From positions 4,402,001 through 4,466,000 of the forward strand of contig NZ_CP071872.1 of the NCBI RefSeq assembly GCF_022647665.1: DNA of 64,000 bases. Direction: 5' to 3'. The stretch comes from Streptomyces formicae (GTDB taxonomy: Bacteria > Actinomycetota > Actinomycetes > Streptomycetales > Streptomycetaceae). Below, piece after piece: positions 32,697 through 41,181 of the stretch (position 1 is the first letter of the stretch; every line of letters begins with the position of its first letter). Under the pieces are notes generated by a model. The model was not told the origin of the DNA. It saw nothing but the letters and a program-made list of their open reading frames with translations, and did not search any database. The translations under genes and the position numbers were made by a program.

Positions 32697-33979
32697 CCGC
32701 ACCGACCACAGGACCGATCACCAAACCGGCCACTCTGTCGACGAGCTCAGGGGCGTCCGCCACCCTCCTCACTCCCCCGGTCCGCGAGCGCGCCACGTCC
32801 CTTCCGGCCGATGAGCTGCCCGCCTATCTGTACGACCTCGGCGCGCTGCGCGACCACGCGGCGGCCGTCCGCGCGGCGCTGCCCGAGCGCGTGGAGCTGT
32901 ACTACGCCGCGAAGGCCAATCCCGAACCGGAGATCCTTACGGCGCTCGCCCCGCACGTGGACGGCTTCGAGGTCTCGTCGGGCGGCGAACTCGCCCATGT
33001 GGCCGAGGCCGTCCCGGACCGGCCGACGGCGTTCGGCGGCCCCGGCAAGACGCCGGCCGAGACGGCAGCAGCGCTGGCTGCGGGGGTGGAGCGGTTCCAT
33101 GTGGAGAGCGCGTACGAGCTCCGTATGCTGGCGGAGCTCGCCGCCAGGGTGGTGCCAAGGGCACGCGTCGCGGTGCTGCTGCGGATCAATCTGCCGCTCA
33201 CCGACGCCTCGCTCGCGGCGAGCGCGCTGTCGATGGGCGGGCGGCCGACGCCGTTCGGGATGGATCCGGACGAGGCCGACGCCCTGGTGCGGCAGCTCAC
33301 CGACGGCAGCTGTCCGCAGCTGGAGCTGCGCGGCGTCCACGCCCATCTCGCCAGCGGCCTCGACGCCCCGGCGCAGCTGGTGGTCGCCGAGTCCGTCGTC
33401 GCCTGGGCAACGGGCCTCGCCGCCCGTCACGGCATCACCCTGCGTGAGGTGAACGTCGGCGGCGGCATGACGGTCGACTACGCGGACCCCCTGGCCCGGT
33501 TCGACTGGGCCGCCTACGGCACCGGGCTCGCCCGCCTCGTCGCGGACCGTCCCGGGCTGCTGCTGCGCATCGAACCGGGCCGCGCCCTGACCGCGTACTG
33601 CGGCTGGTACGTGACCGAGGTGCTGGACGTGAAGCGCAGCCGCGGCGAGGAGTTCGCGGTGGTGCGCGGCGGCACCCACCATCTGCGCACCCCGGCGACG
33701 AAGGGCCACGACCAGCCCTGTGCCCTGCTGTCCGCGACCGACTGGCCCCACCCGTGGCCGCGGGCCGCGTCCCAGGGCGATCTGGTCACGCTGACCGGTC
33801 AGTTGTGCACTCCGAAGGACGTCCTCGCCCGCCGGGTCCGGATTCCGGCGGGCGGCGTGCGGGCCGGGGACCGCGTGGTGTTCGCGCTCGCGGGTGCGTA
33901 CGCCTGGAACATCTCGCACCACGACTTCCTGATGCATCCCCGGCCCGGCTTCCACTTCCTGGGGGCGACCGGCGGTTGA
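32693..33979 (+). CDS. Type III PLP decarboxylase (DAPDC/ODC fold) of siderophore biosynthesis
   Basis: A 428-residue alanine-racemase-fold decarboxylase. The PLP lysine is in ELYYAAKANPEPE, the phosphate-binding glycines in NVGGGMTVDY, and the substrate/cofactor segments in IEPGRAL and GAYAWNISHHDF. It probably supplies the amine building block of the siderophore, like PvsE of vibrioferrin or SbnH of staphyloferrin B loci. It is the last gene of the operon, joined to the second synthetase by ATGA. Dedicated lysine biosynthesis is unlikely given the context. Confidence 0.87.
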   Translation: MTAPTTGPITKPATLSTSSGASATLLTPPVRERATSLPADELPAYLYDLGALRDHAAAVRAALPERVELYYAAKANPEPEILTALAPHVDGFEVSSGGELAHVAEAVPDRPTAFGGPGKTPAETAAALAAGVERFHVESAYELRMLAELAARVVPRARVAVLLRINLPLTDASLAASALSMGGRPTPFGMDPDEADALVRQLTDGSCPQLELRGVHAHLASGLDAPAQLVVAESVVAWATGLAARHGITLREVNVGGGMTVDYADPLARFDWAAYGTGLARLVADRPGLLLRIEPGRALTAYCGWYVTEVLDVKRSRGEEFAVVRGGTHHLRTPATKGHDQPCALLSATDWPHPWPRAASQGDLVTLTGQLCTPKDVLARRVRIPAGGVRAGDRVVFALAGAYAWNISHHDFLMHPRPGFHFLGATGG

Positions 33980-33991
33980 GGGCCGGCGCTC

Positions 33992-34099
33992 GCGGTCGGT
34001 TGTCGGGTTCGCGGGTCGGGTTGCCGGGGTTCGCGGGTCGGCGGTCGGGGCCGGTGGTCGGGAGGGCTGGGGTCGGGAGGGCTGGGGTCGGGGGTCGGG
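33992..34099 (+). repeat. G-rich repeat tract between convergent genes
   Basis: The 120 bases between the decarboxylase and the ABM gene are almost only G, T and C on this strand. GGTCGGGAGGGCTGG stands twice in tandem (34056-34070, 34071-34085), followed by further GGTCGGG copies. The G runs could fold as a G-quadruplex and may replace a normal terminator. Confidence 0.6.
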
Positions 34100-34399
34100 T
34101 CAGCGGTTGAAGTGGCTGAAGCCCACCTCGTAGCGCTCGACGGAGACGATCCGCTGGCCCTCCCTGCGGGCGGTCTCCTCCCGGATCTGGCCGGCCCGCT
34201 CCTCGCTGTCGAGCATGGCCTGCTCGTCCTCCCACAGGGTCAACGACACCGCCTTCCCCGAGGCCCGGTCCACGAGGTAGTACACGCCCACGAAACCGGG
34301 TACGTCCTGGACCTGCTTGACAACCGCTTCCGAACTCGCCGACAGGTCACCCTCAGCGGGGACGGGTGACCCCTGATAGGTGCTCAGTCTCACGAACAT
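34100..34399 (-). CDS. ABM-like small protein (antibiotic biosynthesis monooxygenase fold)
   Basis: A 99-residue protein of ferredoxin-like dimeric fold. MFVRLSTYQGSP, PGFVGVYYLVDRASGKAVSLTLWE and the final VERYEVGFSHF match the pattern of ABM-type proteins, in which a Trp-containing strand (SLTLWEDEQAM) follows a Gly-rich turn. The start is ATG 34399, with an AAAGGGG site. Members include cofactor-free oxygenases and heme-degrading enzymes, but many have no known activity. It is transcribed alone; the neighbouring siderophore operon makes a heme or iron link tempting but unproven. Confidence 0.75.
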   Translation of the reverse strand: MFVRLSTYQGSPVPAEGDLSASSEAVVKQVQDVPGFVGVYYLVDRASGKAVSLTLWEDEQAMLDSEERAGQIREETARREGQRIVSVERYEVGFSHFNR

Positions 34400-34515
34400 G
34401 GCAGCACCCCTTTCTCGACGACCGTCGGCCGGGCAGCCGGTGGTCCCCTGACCAGCGTGCCCCCGCGGGCTGCGGGCCGCATGCCGAGGGCTCGAGGGCC
34501 TGCTACCGCCGCTCT

Positions 34516-34547
34516 CCGCCGGGTTCCGCCGGGTTCCGCCGGGTACC
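34516..34547 (+). repeat. Tandem 10-bp repeat before the glyoxalase-fold gene
   Basis: GGGTTCCGCC is repeated directly (34521-34540) with partial copies on both sides. It lies in the 230-base divergent gap between the ABM and VOC genes. Confidence 0.55.
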
Positions 34548-34630
34548 GGTGGCGGGCGGTCGTGCCCGGCTCCGCGGCCAAGTCGGCGATATGGTGGCAC
34601 GGTTCCACTTTGCGACTGCGATCGATGGGG

Positions 34631-35422
34631 ATGGCTGCGGTGTCGACGTCGGATCCGGTGATGTACGGCGCCCCGTGCTGGGTCAGCCTGGTGGCCCTGG
34701 ACATCGCGGCGGCCGAGCGTTTCTACGCCGCTGTCCTCGGGTGGGAGTTCCGCGGCGGCCCGCCGGGCGAGGAGTTCTCCGTCGCCCGTCTCCGCGGCGC
34801 CCCGGTGGCGAGCATCGGCGCCCTGGGGCGGCGCGGGATCCCGGTCGCCTGGACGCCCTACTTCGCCGTCCCCGACGCCGACGCGGCCGCAAACCGCATC
34901 CTCGAACGCTGTGCCACCGTCGCGGTCGGGCCGCTCTCCTTGGGCGCCGGCCGCGCGGTCATCGCCGCCGACCGCGACGGCGCGGTCTTCGGGGTCTGGG
35001 AGGGCGAGGTCACCCCCGGCTGGACCGTGGGGCGCGACGCGGCGCTCGCCCGGCTGGAGTTGCGCACCAGGGACGCCTTCGACGCGGCCATCTTCTACGC
35101 CGAGGTCCTGGACTGGGCCAAGGACGAGACCGCCTGCTGCCAGGTCGCGTACGAGAACGACTCCGTCGTCCTGCGACAGGGCGGCGACCAGGTCGCGCGG
35201 CTGCGCGGCGGTGCGCTGGAGGAGGCCCCCGACCCCCATGTGCGGCCGCGCTGGGACGTGCACTTCCGGGTGGCCGATCTCGACGAGGCCGTGGCGACGG
35301 CCACCCGGCTCGGCGGCATGGCCGTCACCGCCGTGGACACCGGGCCCACGGGCCCATCGGTCACGCTGCGTGACCCGGACGGCGGGCTTTTCACCGTGAC
35401 AGCGGGTAGCGGGCCGATGTGA
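34631..35422 (+). CDS. VOC-family (glyoxalase/bleomycin-resistance fold) protein, two domains
   Basis: About 263 residues with two tandem beta-alpha-beta-beta-beta glyoxalase modules. The first opens WVSLVALDIAAAERFYAAVLGWEF and the second LELRTRDAFDAAIFYAEVLDW. Each ends in the typical DPDG/DRDG turn (IAADRDGAVFGVWE; LRDPDGGLFTVTAG). The family includes metal-dependent lyases, dioxygenases and drug-binding proteins; the substrate cannot be told. The start is uncertain between ATG 34625, ATG 34631 and GTG 34640; none has a perfect ribosome site. Confidence 0.78.
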   Translation: MAAVSTSDPVMYGAPCWVSLVALDIAAAERFYAAVLGWEFRGGPPGEEFSVARLRGAPVASIGALGRRGIPVAWTPYFAVPDADAAANRILERCATVAVGPLSLGAGRAVIAADRDGAVFGVWEGEVTPGWTVGRDAALARLELRTRDAFDAAIFYAEVLDWAKDETACCQVAYENDSVVLRQGGDQVARLRGGALEEAPDPHVRPRWDVHFRVADLDEAVATATRLGGMAVTAVDTGPTGPSVTLRDPDGGLFTVTAGSGPM

Positions 35423-35441
35423 CCCGTGCGACGGCTGCCGG

Positions 35442-35469
35442 TTGCGGAGGGTGCGCTCCCGATTAGCAT
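35442..35469 (+). promoter_or_regulatory. Probable vegetative promoter of the methyltransferase gene
   Basis: TTGCGG (35442-35447) and TAGCAT (35464-35469) are 16 bases apart. A T7 run (35491-35497), rare in this genome, lies in the predicted leader about 100 bases before the next gene. Confidence 0.5.
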
Positions 35470-35601
35470 GGACCGTGGCCAGAATGGGACTTTTTTTCTG
35501 AAATGAGCCGGTTTCCTCCCGGGCTGTAGCGCATCCCTTTCACGACCCGGCCGACACACAGCCCCCAGCTCCCGAATTCCGCACGAGCCGACAGGTGGGT
35601 G

Positions 35602-36576
35602 ATGGTGTTGTTCGGATCGAACAGATCCTCCGCTTCCGTCTACAAGGGCACGTCCTCCCAGGCGATCCGTCATCACTACGACTATCTGGGCGAGTTCTAC
35701 CGGCTGACGCTGGGACCGGAGCTCGTCTACTCGTACGGAATGTGGGAGCGGGGCGACACGCTCGAATCCGCCCAGCTCCGCAAGCTCGACTACCACGCCA
35801 GGGCGGCGAACGCCGTCGACGTGGACCGCGTGCTGGACGTCGGCTGCGGCTGGGGCAGCCTCATGCAGCGGCTGGTGGAGAAGCACAACGTGGGCCAAGC
35901 CGTGGGGCTCACGATGAGCCCGGGCCAGGCCGCGTGGATCCGCGACCGGCAGTGGCCGCACTGCGAGATCAGGGTCGAGAACTGGTTCGACCACCGGCCC
36001 GAGGGGCCCTACGACGCCATCATCGCCATCGAGGCGATCGAGCACTTCTCCGGAAACACCGTGCGGCGGTCACGGCGCGTCGCGAGCTACCGCGAGTTCT
36101 TCGAGCGCTCGCACTCCTGGCTGCGCCCCGGCGGCCGGCTGTCGCTCCAGGCGAACGCCTGGAACGGCCGAGGCTGGCTGCCGTCCCTGATGCTGCCGGC
36201 GGAGCGGCTGGACCCGCGGAGCGCGTCGGGCGGCGGACGCCTGGGCGTCAAGGACTTCTACGACGGCATCAAGAACATCAGGGAAGGCATGCACGCGTCG
36301 CGCAAGGTCTTTCCCGAGGTGTTCCTGCCGACCCGGTCCGAGCTGATCGAGGCGAGCCAGGGACTGTTCCACGTCCGCGAGGAGCGGAGCGACCCGGAGG
36401 ACGGTGTGCTGACCGTGGCCAGCTGGATGGAGCGGGCCAAGGCCAACCGGGCCCGGGGCGCCGAACTCATCGGCAGGGACGCGGTGTCGGACATCATCAG
36501 GGAGCAGGGCGTCGCGCTCAAGTTCCTCAGCGAACGGCGCTACACGGTGCTGCGCATCGTGTTCGAGAAGGTCTGA
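35602..36576 (+). CDS. Class I SAM methyltransferase, cyclopropane-fatty-acid-synthase-like
   Basis: About 324 residues. The SAM-binding motif is VLDVGCGWGSLMQRLVEK, with the CFA/mycolic-methyltransferase opening AIRHHYDYLGEFYRLTLGPELVYSYGMWE and the region IIAIEAIEHF. These enzymes methylate lipids or small metabolites. ATG 35602 (just after an AGGTGG ribosome site) is preferred; GTG 35599 and GTG 35605 are possible. It is monocistronic: its own promoter precedes it and a strong terminator follows. Closeness to the injection-system operon may be chance. Confidence 0.8.
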   Translation: MVLFGSNRSSASVYKGTSSQAIRHHYDYLGEFYRLTLGPELVYSYGMWERGDTLESAQLRKLDYHARAANAVDVDRVLDVGCGWGSLMQRLVEKHNVGQAVGLTMSPGQAAWIRDRQWPHCEIRVENWFDHRPEGPYDAIIAIEAIEHFSGNTVRRSRRVASYREFFERSHSWLRPGGRLSLQANAWNGRGWLPSLMLPAERLDPRSASGGGRLGVKDFYDGIKNIREGMHASRKVFPEVFLPTRSELIEASQGLFHVREERSDPEDGVLTVASWMERAKANRARGAELIGRDAVSDIIREQGVALKFLSERRYTVLRIVFEKV

Positions 36577-36624
36577 GCGCGCAGAGCGGGTCCGGGCACG
36601 AATCCACTGCGCGGCAGGGCGGGG

Positions 36625-36665
36625 ATGCGCCCGAGCGGGATCGTGACGATCCCGCTCGGGCGCAT
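36625..36665. terminator. 19-bp perfect hairpin terminator
   Basis: Perfect 19-bp arms (36625-36643 with 36647-36665) with loop TGA lie 50 bases after the methyltransferase stop. It is one of the two most stable hairpins in the window and separates that gene from the injection-system operon. Confidence 0.85.
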
Positions 36666-37233
36666 TCCGGTCGAGCCCGGCGACCCGGTGCTGTCGCAAA
36701 GAATCGCGTCCATGTCCGGCGGGTACTCCCCACGAGCACGGGACACACCGCGTTGACCACAGCGCTGACCCGAGGTCTCCCCGTTCGTTCACTCTCCGTG
36801 ATGTCACATCAGGCACACGTCGTACAGGCGCACGACGTCCACAACAAGGCGGCGCGCCGGAGCCGGTGCCACTCGGCTTGAAAGCCACGAAAGATCCAAC
36901 CTTCCTGTGAAGCGTTCGTGAAACACCCTTCATATTTCGCGCCGGACATCTCTCTGACCACCGAGAACATCCTCCACCATTCCTTGCGCACGAAGATCAC
37001 CGATTGACCGAAAGGGGTCCTTGACCATTCAAGGGGGTGAGAACGAGACTCCGAGTGGCACTCATGCATCAGGAGCCATAAGCACACGCGCATGCTGATG
37101 GCCCTGCGAGACCGATATCGCACGGGGTGTGTGACGGGGGAAATCAGAGGGGTGCGCAGGCGTCGCCGACGCATGCCCGCATTCCTTCATCTCCCCTCCT
37201 CATCTCTTGGTGCGCGAAGGGAATGGAGGGGGA
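36666..37233 (+). promoter_or_regulatory. Long non-coding region upstream of the injection-system operon
   Basis: 568 bases without a credible gene, lower in GC than the surroundings between ~36870 and 37110. It contains the palindrome TGATGT-C-ACATCA (36799-36811), a small hairpin CCTTGA-ccat-TCAAGG near 37019-37034, and GCGTCG-c-CGACGC near 37161. It probably holds the operon promoter and a long leader. I cannot place -10/-35 boxes with confidence. Short open frames on either strand have poor codon character. Confidence 0.5.
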
Positions 37234-39084
37234 ATGCCGACGCACATGGGCTATCCCGGCGTATACATCGAGGAAGTTCCCAGCAGCATCCGCACGATCG
37301 CCTCGGTCACCACGTCGGTGACCGCTTTCGTGGGACACACCCGTCGGGGTCCGCTCAACCAACCCGTGCGGATCACCAGTTTCGCGGAGTTCGAGCGCCG
37401 CTTCGGCGGGCTCACCTCCCGCAGCGCCGTCGGCTACGCGGTGCACCAGTACTTCGGCAACGGCGGCACGGTCGCCGTGATCGTCCGCGTGGCGAAGGCC
37501 GGCAGCGGCGAGGAAGCCTGCACCACGCTCAACTCCACCGAAGGCCACAGCGAGTGCCCGGTGCTCGAGGTGCACGCCAAGGAGCCCGGCGTCTGGGGCT
37601 CCGGACTGCGGGTGGCCGTCGACCACGACACCCCCACCCCGGACAAGACGTTCAACCTCCATGTCCTCGACGCGCGCGGCGGGGCCCGCGAGTCCTTCAC
37701 CGGCCTGTCCATGGACGCCGCGCACGGCCGCTTCGTCGAGACGGTCGTCAACTCCGGCTCCTCGCTCGTCCGCGTGAAGGCGCTGGACGATGACCGGCCC
37801 GACCCCTCCGGCACGGTCTCCAAGCCGTTCTCCGCCGAACTGCCCGGTCTGGACGTCGAGCTGAAGGTCAAGATCGGCGATGTGGAGCGGGAGTTCACGC
37901 TCTACGAGCCCGACGCCGACGGGGAGCCGCCGGCCGACGTCACCGAACTCGCCCTGCTGCTGGAGCGCAAGCTGCGCGCCCTCCCTGACGCCCCGGGCAA
38001 GCACGCCTTCGCCGGGGCCGAGGTGACCGCCTTCGGCCGCCGCCTCCAGGTCGTCGCCGGCTCCGTCGACCCCGACGACGTCGTGCGCTTCATCGGCGAG
38101 TGCGCCAACGACCTCGGCCTGGAGGCGTCGGTCAATCCGCCCGTCTTCGCACTCGACGGCGGCAAGGACGGCGCCCCGCCGGGACCGCGGGACCTGATCG
38201 GCAGCGAGGCCCGCAAGACCGGCGTCCAGGCGCTGCGCGACGTCGACGACGTCAATCTGCTGTCGCTGCCCGAGCTTTCGGCCTACGAGTCCACGCAGGA
38301 CATGGTCACCGTGCTCTCCGCGGCCGAGCAGCTGTGCCGGGAGCGGCGGATCTTCCTGCTCGTGGACGCGCCATCGGCCTGGGGCAGCGTGGACGCCGCC
38401 CGTGCCGGGATCGGTGCCTTCGACGCCGTACGCAGCGACCACGCGGCGCTCTACTTCCCGGAGATCCAGCTCACCGACCCGCTCACCGGCCGGCTGCGGG
38501 CCTTCCCGCCCTCGGGCGCGATCGCGGGCGTCATCGCCCGTACGGACGGGGAGCGCGGGGTGTGGAAGGCGCCGGCCGGGACCGAGGCGCGGCTCGCGGG
38601 CGTGCGTTCTCTCTCGGTCAAACTGACCGACCGGGAGAACGGACTGCTCAACCCGCTGGGGGTGAACTGCCTGCGCACCTTCCCGGTGGTCGGCCCGCTG
38701 GTGTGGGGCGCGCGCACGCTCGCGGGTGCGGAGGCGCTGGAGAGCGAGTGGCGGTACGTGCCGGTGCGCCGGCTCGCGCTCCACGTGGAGGAGAGCCTGC
38801 ACCGCGGCCTCCAGTGGGTGGTGTTCGAGCCCAACGACGAGCAGCTGTGGCAGCAGATCCGGCTGAAGGCGTCGGCGTATCTGAACGACCTTTTCCGGCA
38901 GGGCGCCTTCAAGGGCGCCACGCCGCGCGAGGCGTACTTCGTCAAATGCGACAAGGACACCACGACCGACGCCGACATCGAGCGCGGCGTGGTCAATGTC
39001 GTGATCGGCATCGCACCGGTCAGGCCGGCGGAGTTCGTCATTGTGCGGATTCAGCAGATCGCCGGGCAGTTCGACCTCTCGTAA
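37234..39084 (+). CDS. Contractile injection system tail sheath protein
   Basis: A 616-residue sheath protein whose polymer contracts to drive the inner tube. It opens with the family signature MGYPGVYIEEVPSSIRTIASVTTSVTAFVG. The C-terminal sheath core NDLFRQGAFKGATPREAYFVKCDKDT and the final GIAPVRPAEFVIVRIQQ are hallmark regions of phage and eCIS sheaths. Between them lie variable domains (~100-330) that decorate the outside. The start is ATG 37234 with GGAGGGGG just upstream. It is the first gene of the operon and a full-length eCIS sheath. Confidence 0.96.
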   Translation: MPTHMGYPGVYIEEVPSSIRTIASVTTSVTAFVGHTRRGPLNQPVRITSFAEFERRFGGLTSRSAVGYAVHQYFGNGGTVAVIVRVAKAGSGEEACTTLNSTEGHSECPVLEVHAKEPGVWGSGLRVAVDHDTPTPDKTFNLHVLDARGGARESFTGLSMDAAHGRFVETVVNSGSSLVRVKALDDDRPDPSGTVSKPFSAELPGLDVELKVKIGDVEREFTLYEPDADGEPPADVTELALLLERKLRALPDAPGKHAFAGAEVTAFGRRLQVVAGSVDPDDVVRFIGECANDLGLEASVNPPVFALDGGKDGAPPGPRDLIGSEARKTGVQALRDVDDVNLLSLPELSAYESTQDMVTVLSAAEQLCRERRIFLLVDAPSAWGSVDAARAGIGAFDAVRSDHAALYFPEIQLTDPLTGRLRAFPPSGAIAGVIARTDGERGVWKAPAGTEARLAGVRSLSVKLTDRENGLLNPLGVNCLRTFPVVGPLVWGARTLAGAEALESEWRYVPVRRLALHVEESLHRGLQWVVFEPNDEQLWQQIRLKASAYLNDLFRQGAFKGATPREAYFVKCDKDTTTDADIERGVVNVVIGIAPVRPAEFVIVRIQQIAGQFDLS

Positions 39085-39120
39085 TCCAAGGACCCGAGAA
39101 AAGGAACACGAAGGAAACCG

Positions 39121-39645
39121 ATGGCTGAGTTCCAGATCAACGCCCATCGCTTCGACCCCTACAAGAATTTCAAGTTCCTGGTCCTCTGGGACGGTCGAAC
39201 GGTCGCGGGCATCAGCAAGATCAGTCCTCTGAAGCGCACCACCGAGGTGGTCAAGCACCGGCACGGCGGCGACCCGAGTTCGCCGCGCAAGTCGCCGGGC
39301 CGCTCCGAATTCGAGGGCGTCACGCTCGAACGCGGCGTGACGCACGACCCGGAGTTCGACCGCTGGGCCAACAAGGTCTGGCAGGTGGGCGCCGGGCTCG
39401 GTTCGGAGGTCTCGCTGCGTGACTTCCGCAAGGACATCATCATCCAGGTCCTCAACGAGGCCGGGCAGGTGGCCGTCTCGCACAAGCTGTACCGGGCCTG
39501 GGTGAGCGAGTACCAGGTGCTCGGCGAACTCGACGCGAACGCGAACGCCGTCGCCATCCAGAGCGTGAAGCTCGAATGCGAGGGCTGGGAGCGGGACTAC
39601 GAGGTGGAGGAGCCGGTCGAGCCCTCGTTCACCCACCCGGCCTGA
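39121..39645 (+). CDS. Contractile injection system inner tube protein
   Basis: A 174-residue gp19-type tube subunit. Hexameric rings of this protein stack into the rigid tube inside the sheath. Typical are the start MAEFQINAHRFDPYKNFKF, GISKISPLKRTTEVVKHRHGG, the target-like LERGVTHDPEFDRWAN and the last strand VKLECEGWERDYEV. It lies 36 bases after the sheath with a GAAGGA ribosome site. Full length. Confidence 0.95.
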   Translation: MAEFQINAHRFDPYKNFKFLVLWDGRTVAGISKISPLKRTTEVVKHRHGGDPSSPRKSPGRSEFEGVTLERGVTHDPEFDRWANKVWQVGAGLGSEVSLRDFRKDIIIQVLNEAGQVAVSHKLYRAWVSEYQVLGELDANANAVAIQSVKLECEGWERDYEVEEPVEPSFTHPA

Positions 39646-39683
39646 ACAGACACCGCCGTTCCGTTCCACAGGAGGGTTGAGCG

Positions 39684-40448
39684 ATGACGCGTGGCGTGCC
39701 GGCGACGGGGCCTGCGGAGCTGCTCGCCACCTGGGAGGCCGGGCTGGCGCAGCACGACGCGGGACGGTCCCTGCTGCTGCACCGGGCGGCCCGCCCGGGG
39801 GCAGGCACCGACGAGCTGCTGGCGGTGCCGGTCGGCGAGCGGGAGGCCGACCTCTTCGCGCTGCGCCGGGCGCTGTTCGGCGAGCGGATGCAGGTGCGCG
39901 TCGAGTGCGCGGAGTGCGCCGGGCCGATGGAGTTCGATCTCGACGCGACGCTGCTGGGCGAAGGGCGGGACGGCCCGGGAGCCGGCGGGCCGCTGCGCGT
40001 GACGGAGGGCGAGTGGGTGGTCGAGTTCCGGCCGCCGGCCGTCGCCGATCTCGCGGCGGCCGCGGTGGTGGCCGATCCGGCCGGTGCGCGCGAGGTGCTG
40101 CTGGCGCGCTGCACGGTCTCGGCGGTACGGGCCGGAGTGGCCGTGCCGCCGGAGCGGCTGGCCGCTCTGCTGCCCGAGCAGGTGCAGCGGCGGCTCGCGG
40201 AGGCGGCCGAGGAGGCCGACCCGACGGCGGACGTGACGCTGAACGTGTCCTGTCCCGAGTGCGGTGAGGCCACCCCGGCCGAGCTGGACATCACCTCCTA
40301 TCTGTGGACCGAACTCGACAACTGGGCGCGGGACCTGATGCTCGACGTCCATCTGCTCGCCACCGCCTACGGGTGGAGCGAGCCGGAGATCCTGGCGCTC
40401 AGCCCGCTGCGGCGTCGCTACTACCTGGAGCTGTGCGCGGATGCCTGA
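39684..40448 (+). CDS. eCIS protein with two CxxC pairs (T4 baseplate-hub chaperone-like)
   Basis: A 254-residue protein. Two Cys pairs, Cys75-x2-Cys78 and Cys190-x2-Cys193, can form one zinc ribbon that joins the two halves. The C-terminal DLMLDVHLLATAYGWSEPEILAL, then PLRRRYYLELC, resembles the T4-type baseplate hub assembly chaperone family found in this place in many injection-system operons. It is likely needed for assembly rather than being part of the particle. The start is ATG 39684 with AGGAGG seven bases upstream. The stop overlaps the next gene by eight bases. Confidence 0.75.
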   Translation: MTRGVPATGPAELLATWEAGLAQHDAGRSLLLHRAARPGAGTDELLAVPVGEREADLFALRRALFGERMQVRVECAECAGPMEFDLDATLLGEGRDGPGAGGPLRVTEGEWVVEFRPPAVADLAAAAVVADPAGAREVLLARCTVSAVRAGVAVPPERLAALLPEQVQRRLAEAAEEADPTADVTLNVSCPECGEATPAELDITSYLWTELDNWARDLMLDVHLLATAYGWSEPEILALSPLRRRYYLELCADA

Positions 40449-41169
40449 CTACTTCGACCGGCTGCTCGCCCGGCACACGGTCTCCGCCGCTGCCGCGGTC
40501 CGCGGTGCGACGCGGGTACGGCCGCGGCTGCCGGGCCCGTTCGAGCGGGTCGAGGCGCTGCGCACCGCTCCGCCGGAGCCCGGCGAACCGGCCCCGCTGG
40601 TCCCGCTCGCGCCGGGGCCGTCGACGGGCCCCGCGACGCCGGTCCGGCACGAGCGCGAGGTGCGGACGGAGCGGGAGACCGTCGTACGGACCGAGGCGGT
40701 ACGGCCCGGGGAGCCGGAGCGGACCGCTGCCGGCTCCCCCGTGCAGGGCCCGCTGCTGCGGCCCGTGGCGAACACCGCTCCGGGGCCGCGTCCGGTGGCC
40801 GCCGATGGCCCTCGTACGCCACGGCGGCCGGTGTCGCGCGCCGTGCCGGACGCGGCGGCCCCCCGGCCCGCGGCGGTCGGGCGCGGCGCCAAGGCCGCGC
40901 CCGCGACCGCGTCCGCGGCGCCCGTGCGGCCGCGCGGCTCCGACAGCGCGGCCGCCGCAGCCCGTGGCACGGCGCCGAACGGCATCGGCAGGCGCGCGCC
41001 CCGGCCCGCCGAGCGGGTCGTGCACGTGCAGATCGGCCGCCTCGAAGTGACCGCGGCCCCGCCACCCGGCGCGGGCGCCACGCCCGCCGGCCGCCCCGGC
41101 GCCGCCGGACGGACCGGGCCCGCGCTGACCCTCGACGACTATCTGGCGCGCGGCGAGACAAGGGACTGA
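40441..41169 (+). CDS. Disordered Pro/Ala-rich eCIS protein with conserved ends
   Basis: A 242-residue protein. The N-terminus (MPDYFDRLLARHT) and C-terminus (HVQIGRLEVTA, then LTLDDYLARGE) look conserved; the ~180 residues between are Pro/Ala/Arg-rich and probably disordered. Proteins with this short C-terminal motif accompany phage-tail-like loci. A flexible linker or assembly factor is plausible. It overlaps the previous gene by eight bases and is followed 12 bases later by the cap gene. No enzyme motif is seen. Confidence 0.65.
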   Translation: MPDYFDRLLARHTVSAAAAVRGATRVRPRLPGPFERVEALRTAPPEPGEPAPLVPLAPGPSTGPATPVRHEREVRTERETVVRTEAVRPGEPERTAAGSPVQGPLLRPVANTAPGPRPVAADGPRTPRRPVSRAVPDAAAPRPAAVGRGAKAAPATASAAPVRPRGSDSAAAAARGTAPNGIGRRAPRPAERVVHVQIGRLEVTAAPPPGAGATPAGRPGAAGRTGPALTLDDYLARGETRD

Positions 41170-41181
41170 GGAACTGACCCC

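Noticed and set aside
30503..33979. Reading the PLP decarboxylase as the end of a 1,158-residue fusion
   Set aside because: The extra N-terminus is an off-frame reading of the two synthetases. ATG 32693 overlaps the upstream stop by ATGA as elsewhere in the operon.
34457..34630. An N-terminal extension of the glyoxalase-fold protein through tandem repeats
   Set aside because: It translates GGGTTCCGCC repeats into Arg/Pro-rich sequence with no ribosome site; the fold begins after 34640.
35595..36881. A longer overlapping plus-strand frame across the CFA-like methyltransferase
   Set aside because: Basic low-complexity translation; the SAM motif VLDVGCGWG is in the frame at 35602.
36809..37174. 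A 121-codon minus-strand ORF upstream of the sheath gene
   Set aside because: Poor codon character for this genome, many Cys/Trp/Arg, and no ribosome site or motif.
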